Positions 37,863-45,716 of a stretch of 64,000 bases of DNA are shown here, one piece after another. The notes under the pieces are model-generated. The model did no database searches. It saw only the letters and a list, made by a program, of their open reading frames with translations, and had not been told where the DNA came from. Within the stretch, counting starts at the first letter, position 1. Each line of letters opens with the position of its first letter. The stretch comes from CAVYGM01 sp963768025 (GTDB taxonomy: Bacteria > Bacteroidota > Bacteroidia > Cytophagales > Spirosomataceae). The stretch lies in the NCBI GenBank assembly GCA_963768025.1, contig CAVYGM010000001.1, positions 150,276 through 214,275 on the forward strand. The letters are read 5' to 3'. The position numbers were made by a program, and so were the translations under genes.

Positions 37863-37907
37863 CAAATGTAAAGTTTATTTTACATCAATGTCAAGTATTT
37901 TTTACAT
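37863..37907 (-). promoter_or_regulatory. Promoter with two tandem operator palindromes for the membrane/XRE operon
   Basis: On the minus strand the -33 TTG (37892-37894) and the -7 TACATTTG (37863-37870) are 21 bp apart, a good Bacteroidota promoter. Two 20-bp inverted repeats of form ATGT(A/C)AA-n6-TTTACAT lie at 37866-37885 and 37888-37907. The first covers the -7 box and the second covers the -33 box. The 22-bp period is about two helix turns. Self-repression by the XRE protein is inferred. Confidence 0.65.
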
Positions 37908-38100
37908 TTTGACAAAATATATTTACTAAGAATGTACCAAAGTCAGGATTCTGACTCCATACGGGTACATTTTAGTATTTTTGCGGAACCCGTGTTTGGT
38001 ACACGATCAAAAGGTCGCATTGCGGAGCTACCTTTGCCAAAAAATTTGATAACCCGGCCCACTAATCACAAATAGCCGACAACCAATAGCCAATTTCCCA

Positions 38101-40175
38101 ATGCAAAATCCCCAACGCTATACCGTCACCGCCGCCCTGATCTACGCCAATGGCCCCATTCACATCGGCCATTTGGCGGGTTGCTACCTGCCCGCCGATA
38201 TTTACGTACGCTACCTCCGCTCCACGGGCACAGATGTAGCCTTCATCAGCGGTACCGACGAGCACGGCGTACCCATCACCATCCGGGCCAAGAAAGAAGG
38301 CATTACGCCGCAGGAAGTGGTCGATAAATACTACGCCCAAATCAGCCGAGTCGTTTGCTGACTTTGGCATTTCGTTCGATATGTATTCGCGCACCGTCAA
38401 ACCAGATTCACCACGAAACTTCGCAGGAGATTTTTACAGGATCTGTACGAGAAAGGCGATTTTCATGGAAGAAATCACCGAGCAGTATTACGACGAGACC
38501 GCCGAGCAGTTTCTGGCCGACCGCTACATTGTGGGTACCTGCCCGGTTTGCGGCAACCCCAATGCCTACGGCGATCAGTGCGAACGCTGTGGCTCCACGC
38601 TGAGTCCCACCGAGCTGATCGATCCCCGTTCGATGCTGTCGGGTTCCAAACCGGTGATGAAGGCTCGACCAACAACTGGTTTTTGCCGCTGGATACCGAT
38701 GCAGCCGCAAATTGAAGAATACGTCAACAGCCATCCCGAGTGGAAAACCAACGTGATGGGACAGTGCCAGTCGTGGTTGAAAGAAGGCCTGCAACCCCGC
38801 GCCATGACCCGCGACCTCGACTGGGGCATTAAGGTACCCCTGCCCGATACCGACGGCAAGGTGCTGTACGTGTGGTTCGATGCGCCAATTGGCTACATCT
38901 CGATCACCAAAGAATGGCTGATTCAGAAAAACGGAGCGGACGCGGACTGGGAAATCTAGTGGAAAGATCGAGGACACCAAGCTGGTGCACTTTATCGGCA
39001 AGGACAACATCGTGTTCCACTGCATCATTTTCCCGGCCATGCTGATGGCCGAAGGGAGCTACATTCTGGCCGATCAACGTACCGGCCAATGAGTTCATGA
39101 ACCTGGAAGGCGACAAAATCTGTACCTCGCGCAACTGGGCCGTGTGGCTGCACGAGTACCTGGACGAGTTCCCCGGCAAGCAGGATGTGCTGCGCTATGT
39201 GCTGACGGCCAATGCCCCCGAAACCAAGGACAGCGAGTTTACCTGGAAGGACTTCCAGACCCGCAACAACAGCGAACTGGTGGGAGTATTCGGTAATTTT
39301 GTGAACCGGGCCGTGGTCCTGACCCAGAAGTTCTGCGAGGGCAAAGTACCCTCCGTGAGCGAACTGATGGACATTGACCAGGCTACTTTGGACGAACTGG
39401 CGGCCTTCCCGACCCGCATCGGCGAGGCCCTGGCTGGCTACCGGTTCCGTGAGGCGCTCATGCAGGTGATGGATCTGGCCCGACTGGGCAACAAGTACCT
39501 GGCCGAAACCCAGCCCTGGCACGCCATCAAAACCGACACCGACGGTACTACCAACCGCCGGGTGGATACGATCATGAACGTGGCTTTGCAGATTACGGCT
39601 TCCCTGGCCATCGTGGCTGAGCCGTTCCTGCCCTTTACGGCGGCTAAGATCAACACGCAGCTAGGATTACAATCCTCGAATTGGGCCGAGGCCGGGCGCG
39701 CGGACTTGCTACCCGCAGGGCATAGCCTGGGGGAATCGAGCCTGTTGTTTGAAAAAATAGAAGACGAGACCATTCAGAAGCAGGTAGCCAAGCTCCACGA
39801 AGCCAAGCGCAGAATGAGCTGGCAGGCAAGGAAGTACCGGCCGTGCGGCCCGAGATTCAATTTGACGATTTTGCCAAAATGGATATCCGGGTAGCCACCG
39901 TGCTGGAAGCCGAAGCGGTACCCAAGAGCAAAAAGCTATTAAAGATAAAGCTGGATATTGGCAACGAACAACGGACCGTATTGAGCGGAATCGCGGAACA
40001 TTTCAAACCCGAGGAAGTAACGGGCCGACAGGTGCTGTACCTCGCCAACCTGGCCCCGCGCAAGATGATGGGTATGGAGTCGCAGGGTATGATCCTGATG
40101 GCCGAAGACCGCGACGGCAGCCTGACGTTCGTTCAACCCGGCAAAGCTATCTGGAACGGCGGTACCGTCAGCTAA
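38101..40175 (+). CDS. metG: Methionyl-tRNA synthetase (multiple frameshifts)
   Basis: The essential enzyme charges tRNA-Met. The N-terminus has the HIGH-type motif NGPIHIGHLAG, then FISGTDEHG, a zinc knuckle with CPVCG and CERCG, YVWFDAPIGYI, KLVHFIGKDNIVFH and the KMSKS-equivalent DKICTSRNWAVW. The anticodon-binding helices follow, and the C-terminal tRNA-binding EMAP/Trbp111-like domain begins FDDFAKMDIRVATVLEAEAV. Reading frame changes occur near 38345, several times at 38400-38465, and near 38685, 38958, 39075 and 39835. Every family block is present in order, so the gene must be intact in the cell. Total length is about 690 residues. Confidence 0.92.
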
Positions 40176-40182
40176 TTCTAAA

Positions 40183-40219
40183 ACAAAAAATCCCCCGGAC
40201 TTCGTACGAAGCCGGGGGT
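40183..40219 (-). terminator. Terminator between metG and the Hsp20 gene
   Basis: CCCCCGG and CCGGGGG (40192-40198 with 40212-40218), with an inner CTTCG/CGAAG pair, form a strong hairpin. A run of A on the left side gives a T-run for minus-strand transcripts of the Hsp20 gene. It may also stop metG transcripts. Confidence 0.78.
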
Positions 40220-40254
40220 ATATTGAATATATAACTCGGGGGTCTGATTCGTGT

Positions 40255-40659
40255 TTACCAACGCTCGATCTGCACCTTGCGGTGAAAATCCTGCTGCGAC
40301 TGATCTACGGGAAGTTCAAGCTTCAAATAGCGCTCTTCGTCGTCGTAGTGAGCGGAGATGTTCTCCACATCCACATCGGCCGGAATTTGCATTTTGCTAA
40401 TGAAGCGGATGGAACGCATTTCACTTTCTTCTCCCTCCACCTTCGCAAATATGGGCAGCAGGTGGTAGATCATCAGTTTATCTTTCAGAATTTCTACTTG
40501 CAGGTCGTCCGGATCGATACCCGGTGCTTTCACCGTTACTTCGTATCCGTTTTCCTTGTTTTCTATGTTCATGACGGGCTGACTCATTCCACCGTTGGCG
40601 GTGTTCATGAAGTCGATGCCCATCAACATTTCCTGGGGTATGTTCAGTTTATTTTTCAT
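40255..40659 (-). CDS. Hsp20/alpha-crystallin small heat-shock protein
   Basis: The 134-residue chaperone holds unfolding proteins in the cytoplasm. The alpha-crystallin domain runs from NIENKENGYEVTVKAPGI through LQVEILKDKLMIYH to the ERYLKLELPVDQ strand. I chose ATG 40659 (MKNKLNIPQEM), preceded by AAGGTC; in-frame ATGs further up give non-family residues. The classical C-terminal I-x-I/V motif is replaced by HRKVQIERW. Intact. Confidence 0.9.
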   Translation of the reverse strand: MKNKLNIPQEMLMGIDFMNTANGGMSQPVMNIENKENGYEVTVKAPGIDPDDLQVEILKDKLMIYHLLPIFAKVEGEESEMRSIRFISKMQIPADVDVENISAHYDDEERYLKLELPVDQSQQDFHRKVQIERW

Positions 40660-41027
40660 GACCTTGTGGTTAATTGTACATAGATTAGACATAAAAACCA
40701 CGTTCCAGTTTAATGGATGACTATAAAATATAGACAGGTCAAAGCAAGATTTTTTGGAAATAAAATCACATAATAGACTGATATATAGACCCATGCATCT
40801 TCGAAAGGTAGGTAAGTGGTTAAAAACCAATTAAAATAGCTATCGGCGAGAAGCTGACAGAATTGCCGACCAAATTCCACAAAGCGACATTTTGTCTTCT
40901 GTACACCAGGGCATTCGAACCGGTTGTGAGTATTTCACCTACCGTTTCGAAATTTTCGCATTGGCCTTAATCTTGCGAAACCCGCAAAATGAGCCGAATC
41001 TATCGTTTGGTTTAGGTAAAAAACTTC
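40660..41027. other. Intergenic, nothing recognised
   Basis: There are 368 bases between Hsp20 and the LuxR-type regulator. No plausible gene, hairpin terminator or repeat was seen. The Hsp20 promoter should lie near the left end. Confidence 0.45.
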
Positions 41028-41696
41028 TCAATGGCATCCCCGTTTAGCGTCTAGGTGCCACGGATCCACCAACTTCTGCCGCAACGCCAAGCTGATTGCC
41101 TCCTGCGAGGAATTGACGTGCAGCTTCTCGTAGATATTCCGCAGGTGGGCATTGACAGTGTTGTAGCTGATCGAGCAGGCGTCGGCTATCATCTTGTAGC
41201 TGAGGCCGTCCACGAGGTATTTCAGAATTTCCTTTTCCCTTTTAGAGAGGTCGTAGAACTGCGTCTGTGGGGTTTGGTGGGCCTGGAAGAACGTCAGCAC
41301 CTTGCGGGCGATGCTCGGACTCATGGGCGAACCACCCGTATACACCTCCGCGATAGCTTCCAGCACTTTATCGGGCGGGGTACCTTTGAGGATGTAGCCC
41401 GACGCCCCGGCGCAGAGGGCGGCGAAGACTTTGTCGTCGTCTTCGAACACCGTCTGCATCAGGATCTGAATGGTAGGATAGTCTTTCTTGATGATCTGCA
41501 CCGCCTCAATACCCGACACATCGGGCATTTTGATGTCCATGATGATCACGTCGGGCCGGGCTTTGGCCACCTTGCGCAGCACATCGAGGGCGTTGGGGTA
41601 CGCCCCCGTGAGCAGGAAATCGGCACTATCCTGCAGCAGAAGTTCCATGCTGCTCATCAGGGCTTTGTTGTCGTCGAAAAGGGCTACGCGGATCAT
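41028..41696 (-). CDS. NarL/LuxR-type response regulator
   Basis: The 222-residue protein has a receiver domain with DD at residues 8-9, phosphoacceptor Asp54 in VIIMDIKMPD, and Lys in YILKGTPPDK. A LuxR-type HTH ends it (LSKREKEILKYLVDGLSYK, NTVNAHLRNIYEKLHV). No kinase gene is adjacent. The cell-surface lipoprotein at 41727 follows upstream on the same strand with a 30-bp gap and could be co-transcribed. A remnant of a second regulator start lies at 42516-42560. Confidence 0.93.
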   Translation of the reverse strand: MIRVALFDDNKALMSSMELLLQDSADFLLTGAYPNALDVLRKVAKARPDVIIMDIKMPDVSGIEAVQIIKKDYPTIQILMQTVFEDDDKVFAALCAGASGYILKGTPPDKVLEAIAEVYTGGSPMSPSIARKVLTFFQAHQTPQTQFYDLSKREKEILKYLVDGLSYKMIADACSISYNTVNAHLRNIYEKLHVNSSQEAISLALRQKLVDPWHLDAKRGCH

Positions 41697-41726
41697 GAGT
41701 TTATAGCATTTTTGCCCAAATGCGGT

Positions 41727-42461
41727 TCACTGGACGGTCAGCTTCCACAGCACTTCCGTTTCAAAAGGGTCGAATCCGTTGCCTCCCACATCGCTGGCTT
41801 TCACGACCAGCGTGTGCGTGCCCGGCGGTAGTTTCAACAGCGCGGAATACCCCTCGCTGTACCCTTTGGCCGTTTTGGCGCTGTAATCACAGTCAGGGTA
41901 ATCGAAATCCTTGTGCGGCTTGAAGGAAAACACTTCGGTTGCCGAATAGAACCCATCCCGGTTGGCGTTGTTGACGAGTTCCTGCCCGTTCAGCACCACC
42001 GACACCGTACTGTTTGCCCTCAAGTCAGGAATATACCCTTTGAGGAAATCGAGCGGACTCTGGCCGGAGGCGGGGTGAAAATCCGGATCGCAGGGGTCCT
42101 CGTCGTAGTACCAGTTGGTGCCATTGTAGATGTTCACGAAAACGTACCGGTCTCTGGGGATCACCAAAGTACGCTCGGCCTTGCCCCCGAAGGTACCGAT
42201 CAGAAACATTACATCGGGGCGGGGTTGCTTATCGACACTGTGGTTCGCTCCGGTCTCGTCGGTGCCTGGCCCGTCGTCCAGTGGACTCTTAAAAACAAAA
42301 TTAGTCTCGTCGCGGATCAAGTCAGCGTACTTAAGCGCGCTGGGCTCCTCCCCTACTTTAAACACCTGCACGGCCTGCGCGACGTCGTTGTCTTTGCAGG
42401 AAAGGAAGGTAGCCGCCAACACGAACAGCCAGCATAGTTGCGATGTGAATTGCTTTTTCAT
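41727..42461 (-). CDS. Putative surface lipoprotein of unknown function
   Basis: The 244-residue precursor has lipobox ATFLSC near residue 22. The body is beta-rich (ERTLVIPRDRYVFVNIYNG, STVSVVLNGQELVNNANRDG) and ends with a strand-forming segment (GTHTLVVKASDVGGNGF, ETEVLWKLTVQ). The style fits an outer-surface binding protein. No named family is recognised. Its C-terminal 85 residues are repeated at 42586-42840. Confidence 0.62.
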   Translation of the reverse strand: MKKQFTSQLCWLFVLAATFLSCKDNDVAQAVQVFKVGEEPSALKYADLIRDETNFVFKSPLDDGPGTDETGANHSVDKQPRPDVMFLIGTFGGKAERTLVIPRDRYVFVNIYNGTNWYYDEDPCDPDFHPASGQSPLDFLKGYIPDLRANSTVSVVLNGQELVNNANRDGFYSATEVFSFKPHKDFDYPDCDYSAKTAKGYSEGYSALLKLPPGTHTLVVKASDVGGNGFDPFETEVLWKLTVQ

Positions 42462-42585
42462 TGGGATATAGTTATAGGTGAAAAGTTTTTACAAGTCTTC
42501 GATTCCTGCTGCTCTTCAGGGTTTTGTCATCGTCAACAAGGGATACGCGGATCATGGGTTTACCTCATTTTTGCCCAAAGGCAGT

Positions 42586-42840
42586 TTATTGGACGGTCAG
42601 CTTCCACAGCACTTCCGTTTCAAAAGGGTCGGATCCGTCGGCCGAAGCGTTGGTGGCTTTCACGACCAGCGTGTGGTTGCCCGGCGGTAGTTTTAACAGT
42701 ACGGAATACCCCTCGCTGTACCCTTTGGCCGTTTTGGCGCTGTAATCACAGTCAGGATAATCGAAATCCTTGTGCGGATTGAAGGGAAACACCTCGGTGG
42801 TGGTGTAGAAGCCATCGCGGTTGGCCCTGGATACGGTACC
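42586..42840 (-). pseudogene. Duplicated C-terminal part of the 41727-42461 lipoprotein gene
   Basis: The 80-residue stretch (NRDGFYTTTEVFPFNPHKDF ... ETEVLWKLTVQ) is nearly the same as the end of the lipoprotein gene, and the similarity runs on past the stop into a copy of the first codons of the response regulator (42516-42560). The 5' side is joined out of frame to another gene near 42840. It has no signal peptide or start of its own. Confidence 0.6.
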
Positions 42841-43390
42841 CATATTTTTCCTGGGCTTGTTTGCGGGAGGTAAAAATATCCTGTTGGAGTCTACCGGTAT
42901 CCTTGACTAATTTCCAGTTTCGCTTCCGATTATTCCAGTAATAGGCCCGGTTGTATAAGACGTTGTAATTGGCAGCGGAGTCGTGCTTTATGGCATTATC
43001 TCTTTGGGCAAAGGTGTCGTTTACTTTGGCGGTATCGATGCGGGTATGGGTCATGATCACGTGCAGTTTGCCCTTTTTACTTCCCAGAAATAAATGCACA
43101 CCGGCGGCTTCCTGGCGGGTTTTAGCCAGGATGTCAAGCAGCGAAGAAGTCAATACGAACGATTCCTGTCTGGGGAATTGCCTGGCAAACTCGCCTACCA
43201 TCTCCTCGTGCGTTGAATCTTTTACAGCCAACAAATTGCGTGGAGACGTTACGCTTCGTGTATCCCGCAAGGAAGACTCCCGGAAAGAAGTATGGACGAA
43301 ACCCAAATCTTTGGGGGTAAGAAGGTTTTGACCCTGAGAATAGGCGGTCAAACTGGCGAAAATTAGCCCGAGGGTGAGGATAGCTTTCAT
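42841..43390 (-). pseudogene. Secreted protein cut at its 3' end by the duplication junction
   Basis: ATG 43390 opens a signal peptide (MKAILTLGLIFASLTAYS). About 160 residues of mixed secondary structure follow (ESFVLTSSLLDILAKTRQ, KKGKLHVIMTHTRIDTAK, YNRAYYWNNRKRNWKLV). Near 42840 the frame enters the duplicated lipoprotein tail in the wrong phase and stops at 42752, so the natural C-terminus is missing. The family is not recognised. Confidence 0.5.
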
Positions 43391-43608
43391 TTTCGGACTG
43401 TGTTAGGATAATGGTGAATTTTTGATAACACAAAGCAACAGTTTGGACGCCCCGCTAGCAATAGCGAATTGTCGCTATCGATGGCTATCCCTCCTTCTCC
43501 CCCACGCACCACCCAAGGCTCTGTAAATCAAATACTTTGTAAGATAGGCTTTGTGAATAAGATACGCATCAGATTCTTATTAAACGGTACCTCCTCTTCC
43601 CAAAACCC

Positions 43609-43643
43609 CAAAAAAAGCCGGAGAAAGTTTCCTTTCCCCGGCT
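43609..43643 (-). terminator. Rho-independent terminator after the HPF-like gene
   Basis: On the minus strand AGCCGG and CCGGCT (43638-43643 with 43616-43621), plus inner GAAAG/CTTTC pairing, are followed by seven T. It lies 65 bp beyond the HPF-like stop. The rest of 43391-43708 shows nothing recognisable. Confidence 0.76.
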
Positions 43644-43708
43644 CGAAGCGTATAATCCGCGCCTTGCAATAAAGTAAAATTTTCTTCGAATTTTTACTAC
43701 CGACACGC

Positions 43709-44017
43709 TTAATATCGGTTCATGATCTGGTTTTTCAGCTTGCTACTCACGTCCGCAAGGGCATCCATCCAGGTAGTGGAACACGCTTCGGCAATGAGGT
43801 CTCGCCCCGGCACCCCTACCCGGATCCGGGCTAGCTTGTAGTCGGCTTCGGGGGCATCGCACTGGCATAGGTACACGTCCGCCCCCAGGATACTGCCATA
43901 GATCCGCATCAGGTTTTTCATCTCGGTGCGGATGCCCCGGAGGAGTTCTAGGCTAGGATCAAAATCAACGGTCTGGATGGCTAACTTAATGTTCTGAATT
44001 CGTTCTGTCTTTTTCAT
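43709..44017 (-). CDS. HPF/RaiA-like ribosome-associated protein
   Basis: The 102-residue protein has the beta-alpha-beta-beta-beta-alpha outline of short hibernation-promoting factors: an early strand (NIKLAIQTVDF), helix, then ADVYLCQCDAPEADYKLARI and RDLIAEACSTTWMDAL ending in a long helix. Such proteins bind the 30S subunit to store ribosomes or block translation. Family membership is moderately sure because the sequence is divergent. It is divergent from the baeRF gene at 44291. Confidence 0.74.
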   Translation of the reverse strand: MKKTERIQNIKLAIQTVDFDPSLELLRGIRTEMKNLMRIYGSILGADVYLCQCDAPEADYKLARIRVGVPGRDLIAEACSTTWMDALADVSSKLKNQIMNRY

Positions 44018-44290
44018 AGCAACGCGTTAGTATTGGTCATTTTGTAAACAGTACCCGGCTCTGTTGGAATAGGTAGCTACGTACTTTTTTTTCCTCAAAC
44101 CGGGTACTTCTTCCTCACTCCAACCCACCTTATTTTACAAAATCACATTTTGTATCGGTCTTTTTATTAGCCCTTTGGCTCTATTGGCGCGTTTGGGCCC
44201 GGTATGGAACAGTCTTATCAGTAGATACACTAAAATTACTTGCCCACAGGCAATTACGCATTCCAATTATACTACCTAATCCTTACCACT

Positions 44291-45457
44291 ATGGAAATTT
44301 TCAAGATAGATCAAATCCAGGATTTGTTGAACATGAAGGGCCAGCACCAGGTCAGCATTTATTCGCCCACCAGCCGCGACTCTTCGGATGGGTACCAAGC
44401 TGATAAAATCCACTTCAAAAACCAGCTCAAAGAAGCCGTCAATCAGCTCACCAAACAGTACGGTATGAACGAGCAGGAGGCCAAAGAATACCTCAAACCC
44501 GGCTACGACCTGCTCGACAACCAGCCCTTCTGGCGCGAGTCGTCGGATGCGCTGGCGTTTTTCCATAGCACCGCCGGTACCCGCATCAAAAAACTGCCCA
44601 TTGAACTCGACCAGCCCACTGCCCACGTAGGCAACGAGTTCATGCTACGCCCTCTGCTACCGCTTCTGAACACCGACGGACGTTTTTACATCCTGAATCT
44701 CAACCTCAATGCCGTACGCCTATACGAAGCGACCCCCAACACCATTTCGGAAGTGGTGCTCAACGACGACGTACCCACCACCATCGCCGACTATACCAAA
44801 TTCTTAGAACACCAGGAGCATACGGGGTCCCGGTCGATTCAAGGCGGCGGCGGGGGCATTCATTACGGACAAGGCGACGGAAACGATTCGGAGAAGGAAG
44901 AGATTCAGCAGTATTTTTATGAGTTGAGCAAGGCCGTTGACGACATCATTCAGTGTGACCCGCTGCCCACGGTATTGGCCGGGGTGGAGTACCTGATACC
45001 CATGTACCGCAAGGCCAGCCACTATCCCAAATACGAAGAGGGGTATGTAAGAGGTAGCTTCTCCGAAAATGACGTAGAAACCCTACACAACGCGGCCTTC
45101 GACATCATGGAACCCACCTTTGACGTCGACCGCATGGAGGCTTTTGACCGCTTTGCCCAGTTGCAGGACGGTGATTGGGCCTCTTCCGACGCCAAAAAGG
45201 TGATCCTGGCCGCCCTGACCGGACAGGTGGATACCCTCTTCGTAGAGGACGATGCCACGCTGTGGGGCGTGTACAACGAGCAAGAGTACAAGATTCAGCT
45301 CCACCCAGAATCCACCCCCAAATCCAAAGACCTCCTCACCGAAGCCGCCATCCAAACCCTCCTGAAAAAAGGCAAGGTCTTTACCTGCGAAGCCGACGAA
45401 ATGCCCGTAGAAGGCGCGAAGGTAGCGGCGGTGTTCCGGAATCCGGTGGTCGTTTAA
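44291..45457 (+). CDS. baeRF-type (bacterial archaeo-eukaryotic release factor-like) protein
   Basis: The 388-residue protein begins MEIFKIDQIQDLLNMKG. The N-domain (VSIYSPTSRDSS, FHSTAGTRIKKLPI) is followed by a middle region with a glycine-rich loop (IQGGGGGIHYGQGDGND) and a helix (IQQYFYELSKAVDDII). The C-domain is a pelota/eRF1-like alpha/beta fold (ADEMPVEGAKVAAVFR end). In eRF1/Pelota the glycine loop corresponds to the GGQ position; here no GGQ is seen. baeRF proteins are thought to act on ribosomes or peptidyl-tRNA. An in-frame ATG lies at 44240, but 44291 begins the family fold. Confidence 0.78.
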   Translation: MEIFKIDQIQDLLNMKGQHQVSIYSPTSRDSSDGYQADKIHFKNQLKEAVNQLTKQYGMNEQEAKEYLKPGYDLLDNQPFWRESSDALAFFHSTAGTRIKKLPIELDQPTAHVGNEFMLRPLLPLLNTDGRFYILNLNLNAVRLYEATPNTISEVVLNDDVPTTIADYTKFLEHQEHTGSRSIQGGGGGIHYGQGDGNDSEKEEIQQYFYELSKAVDDIIQCDPLPTVLAGVEYLIPMYRKASHYPKYEEGYVRGSFSENDVETLHNAAFDIMEPTFDVDRMEAFDRFAQLQDGDWASSDAKKVILAALTGQVDTLFVEDDATLWGVYNEQEYKIQLHPESTPKSKDLLTEAAIQTLLKKGKVFTCEADEMPVEGAKVAAVFRNPVVV

Positions 45458-45550
45458 TGATAGAATGAGTGAATGATAGAATGTTAGAATGGTGGGTAGA
45501 ATGTTAGCGAACGCCGCGTCGAATGTTAGAATATAGGTTCAATGGCGAAG

Positions 45551-45589
45551 GCAGCCGCTCCCGGAGTTTTTGGGGCGGTTGCTTTTTTT
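45551..45589 (+). terminator. Rho-independent terminator after the baeRF gene
   Basis: GCAGCCGCTCC pairs with GGGGCGGTTGC (45551-45561 with 45572-45582, two G-T pairs), followed by seven T. Between the gene stop and this hairpin is a GAATGTTAGAATG-rich low-complexity stretch (45458-45535). Confidence 0.76.
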
Positions 45590-45716
45590 GTTTGCAGGGA
45601 TGAGGTACTTGTCTGGTACCGCTTGCTAAATTTTTCCTCAAGGCCGTGGGATGGTAGATGGCTTTGTGAAAAAACTTTCTAAATTTAGTACTTCACCACT
45701 ACCCCTGCCCGCTCCA

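Noticed and set aside
41055..41831. A 258-codon plus-strand frame opposite the response regulator
   Set aside because: Opposite a textbook receiver/LuxR protein; translation is low complexity and His/Arg rich.
45458..45535. CRISPR-like or VNTR array of GAATGTTAGAATG text
   Set aside because: Units are irregular and short; treated as low-complexity intergenic sequence.
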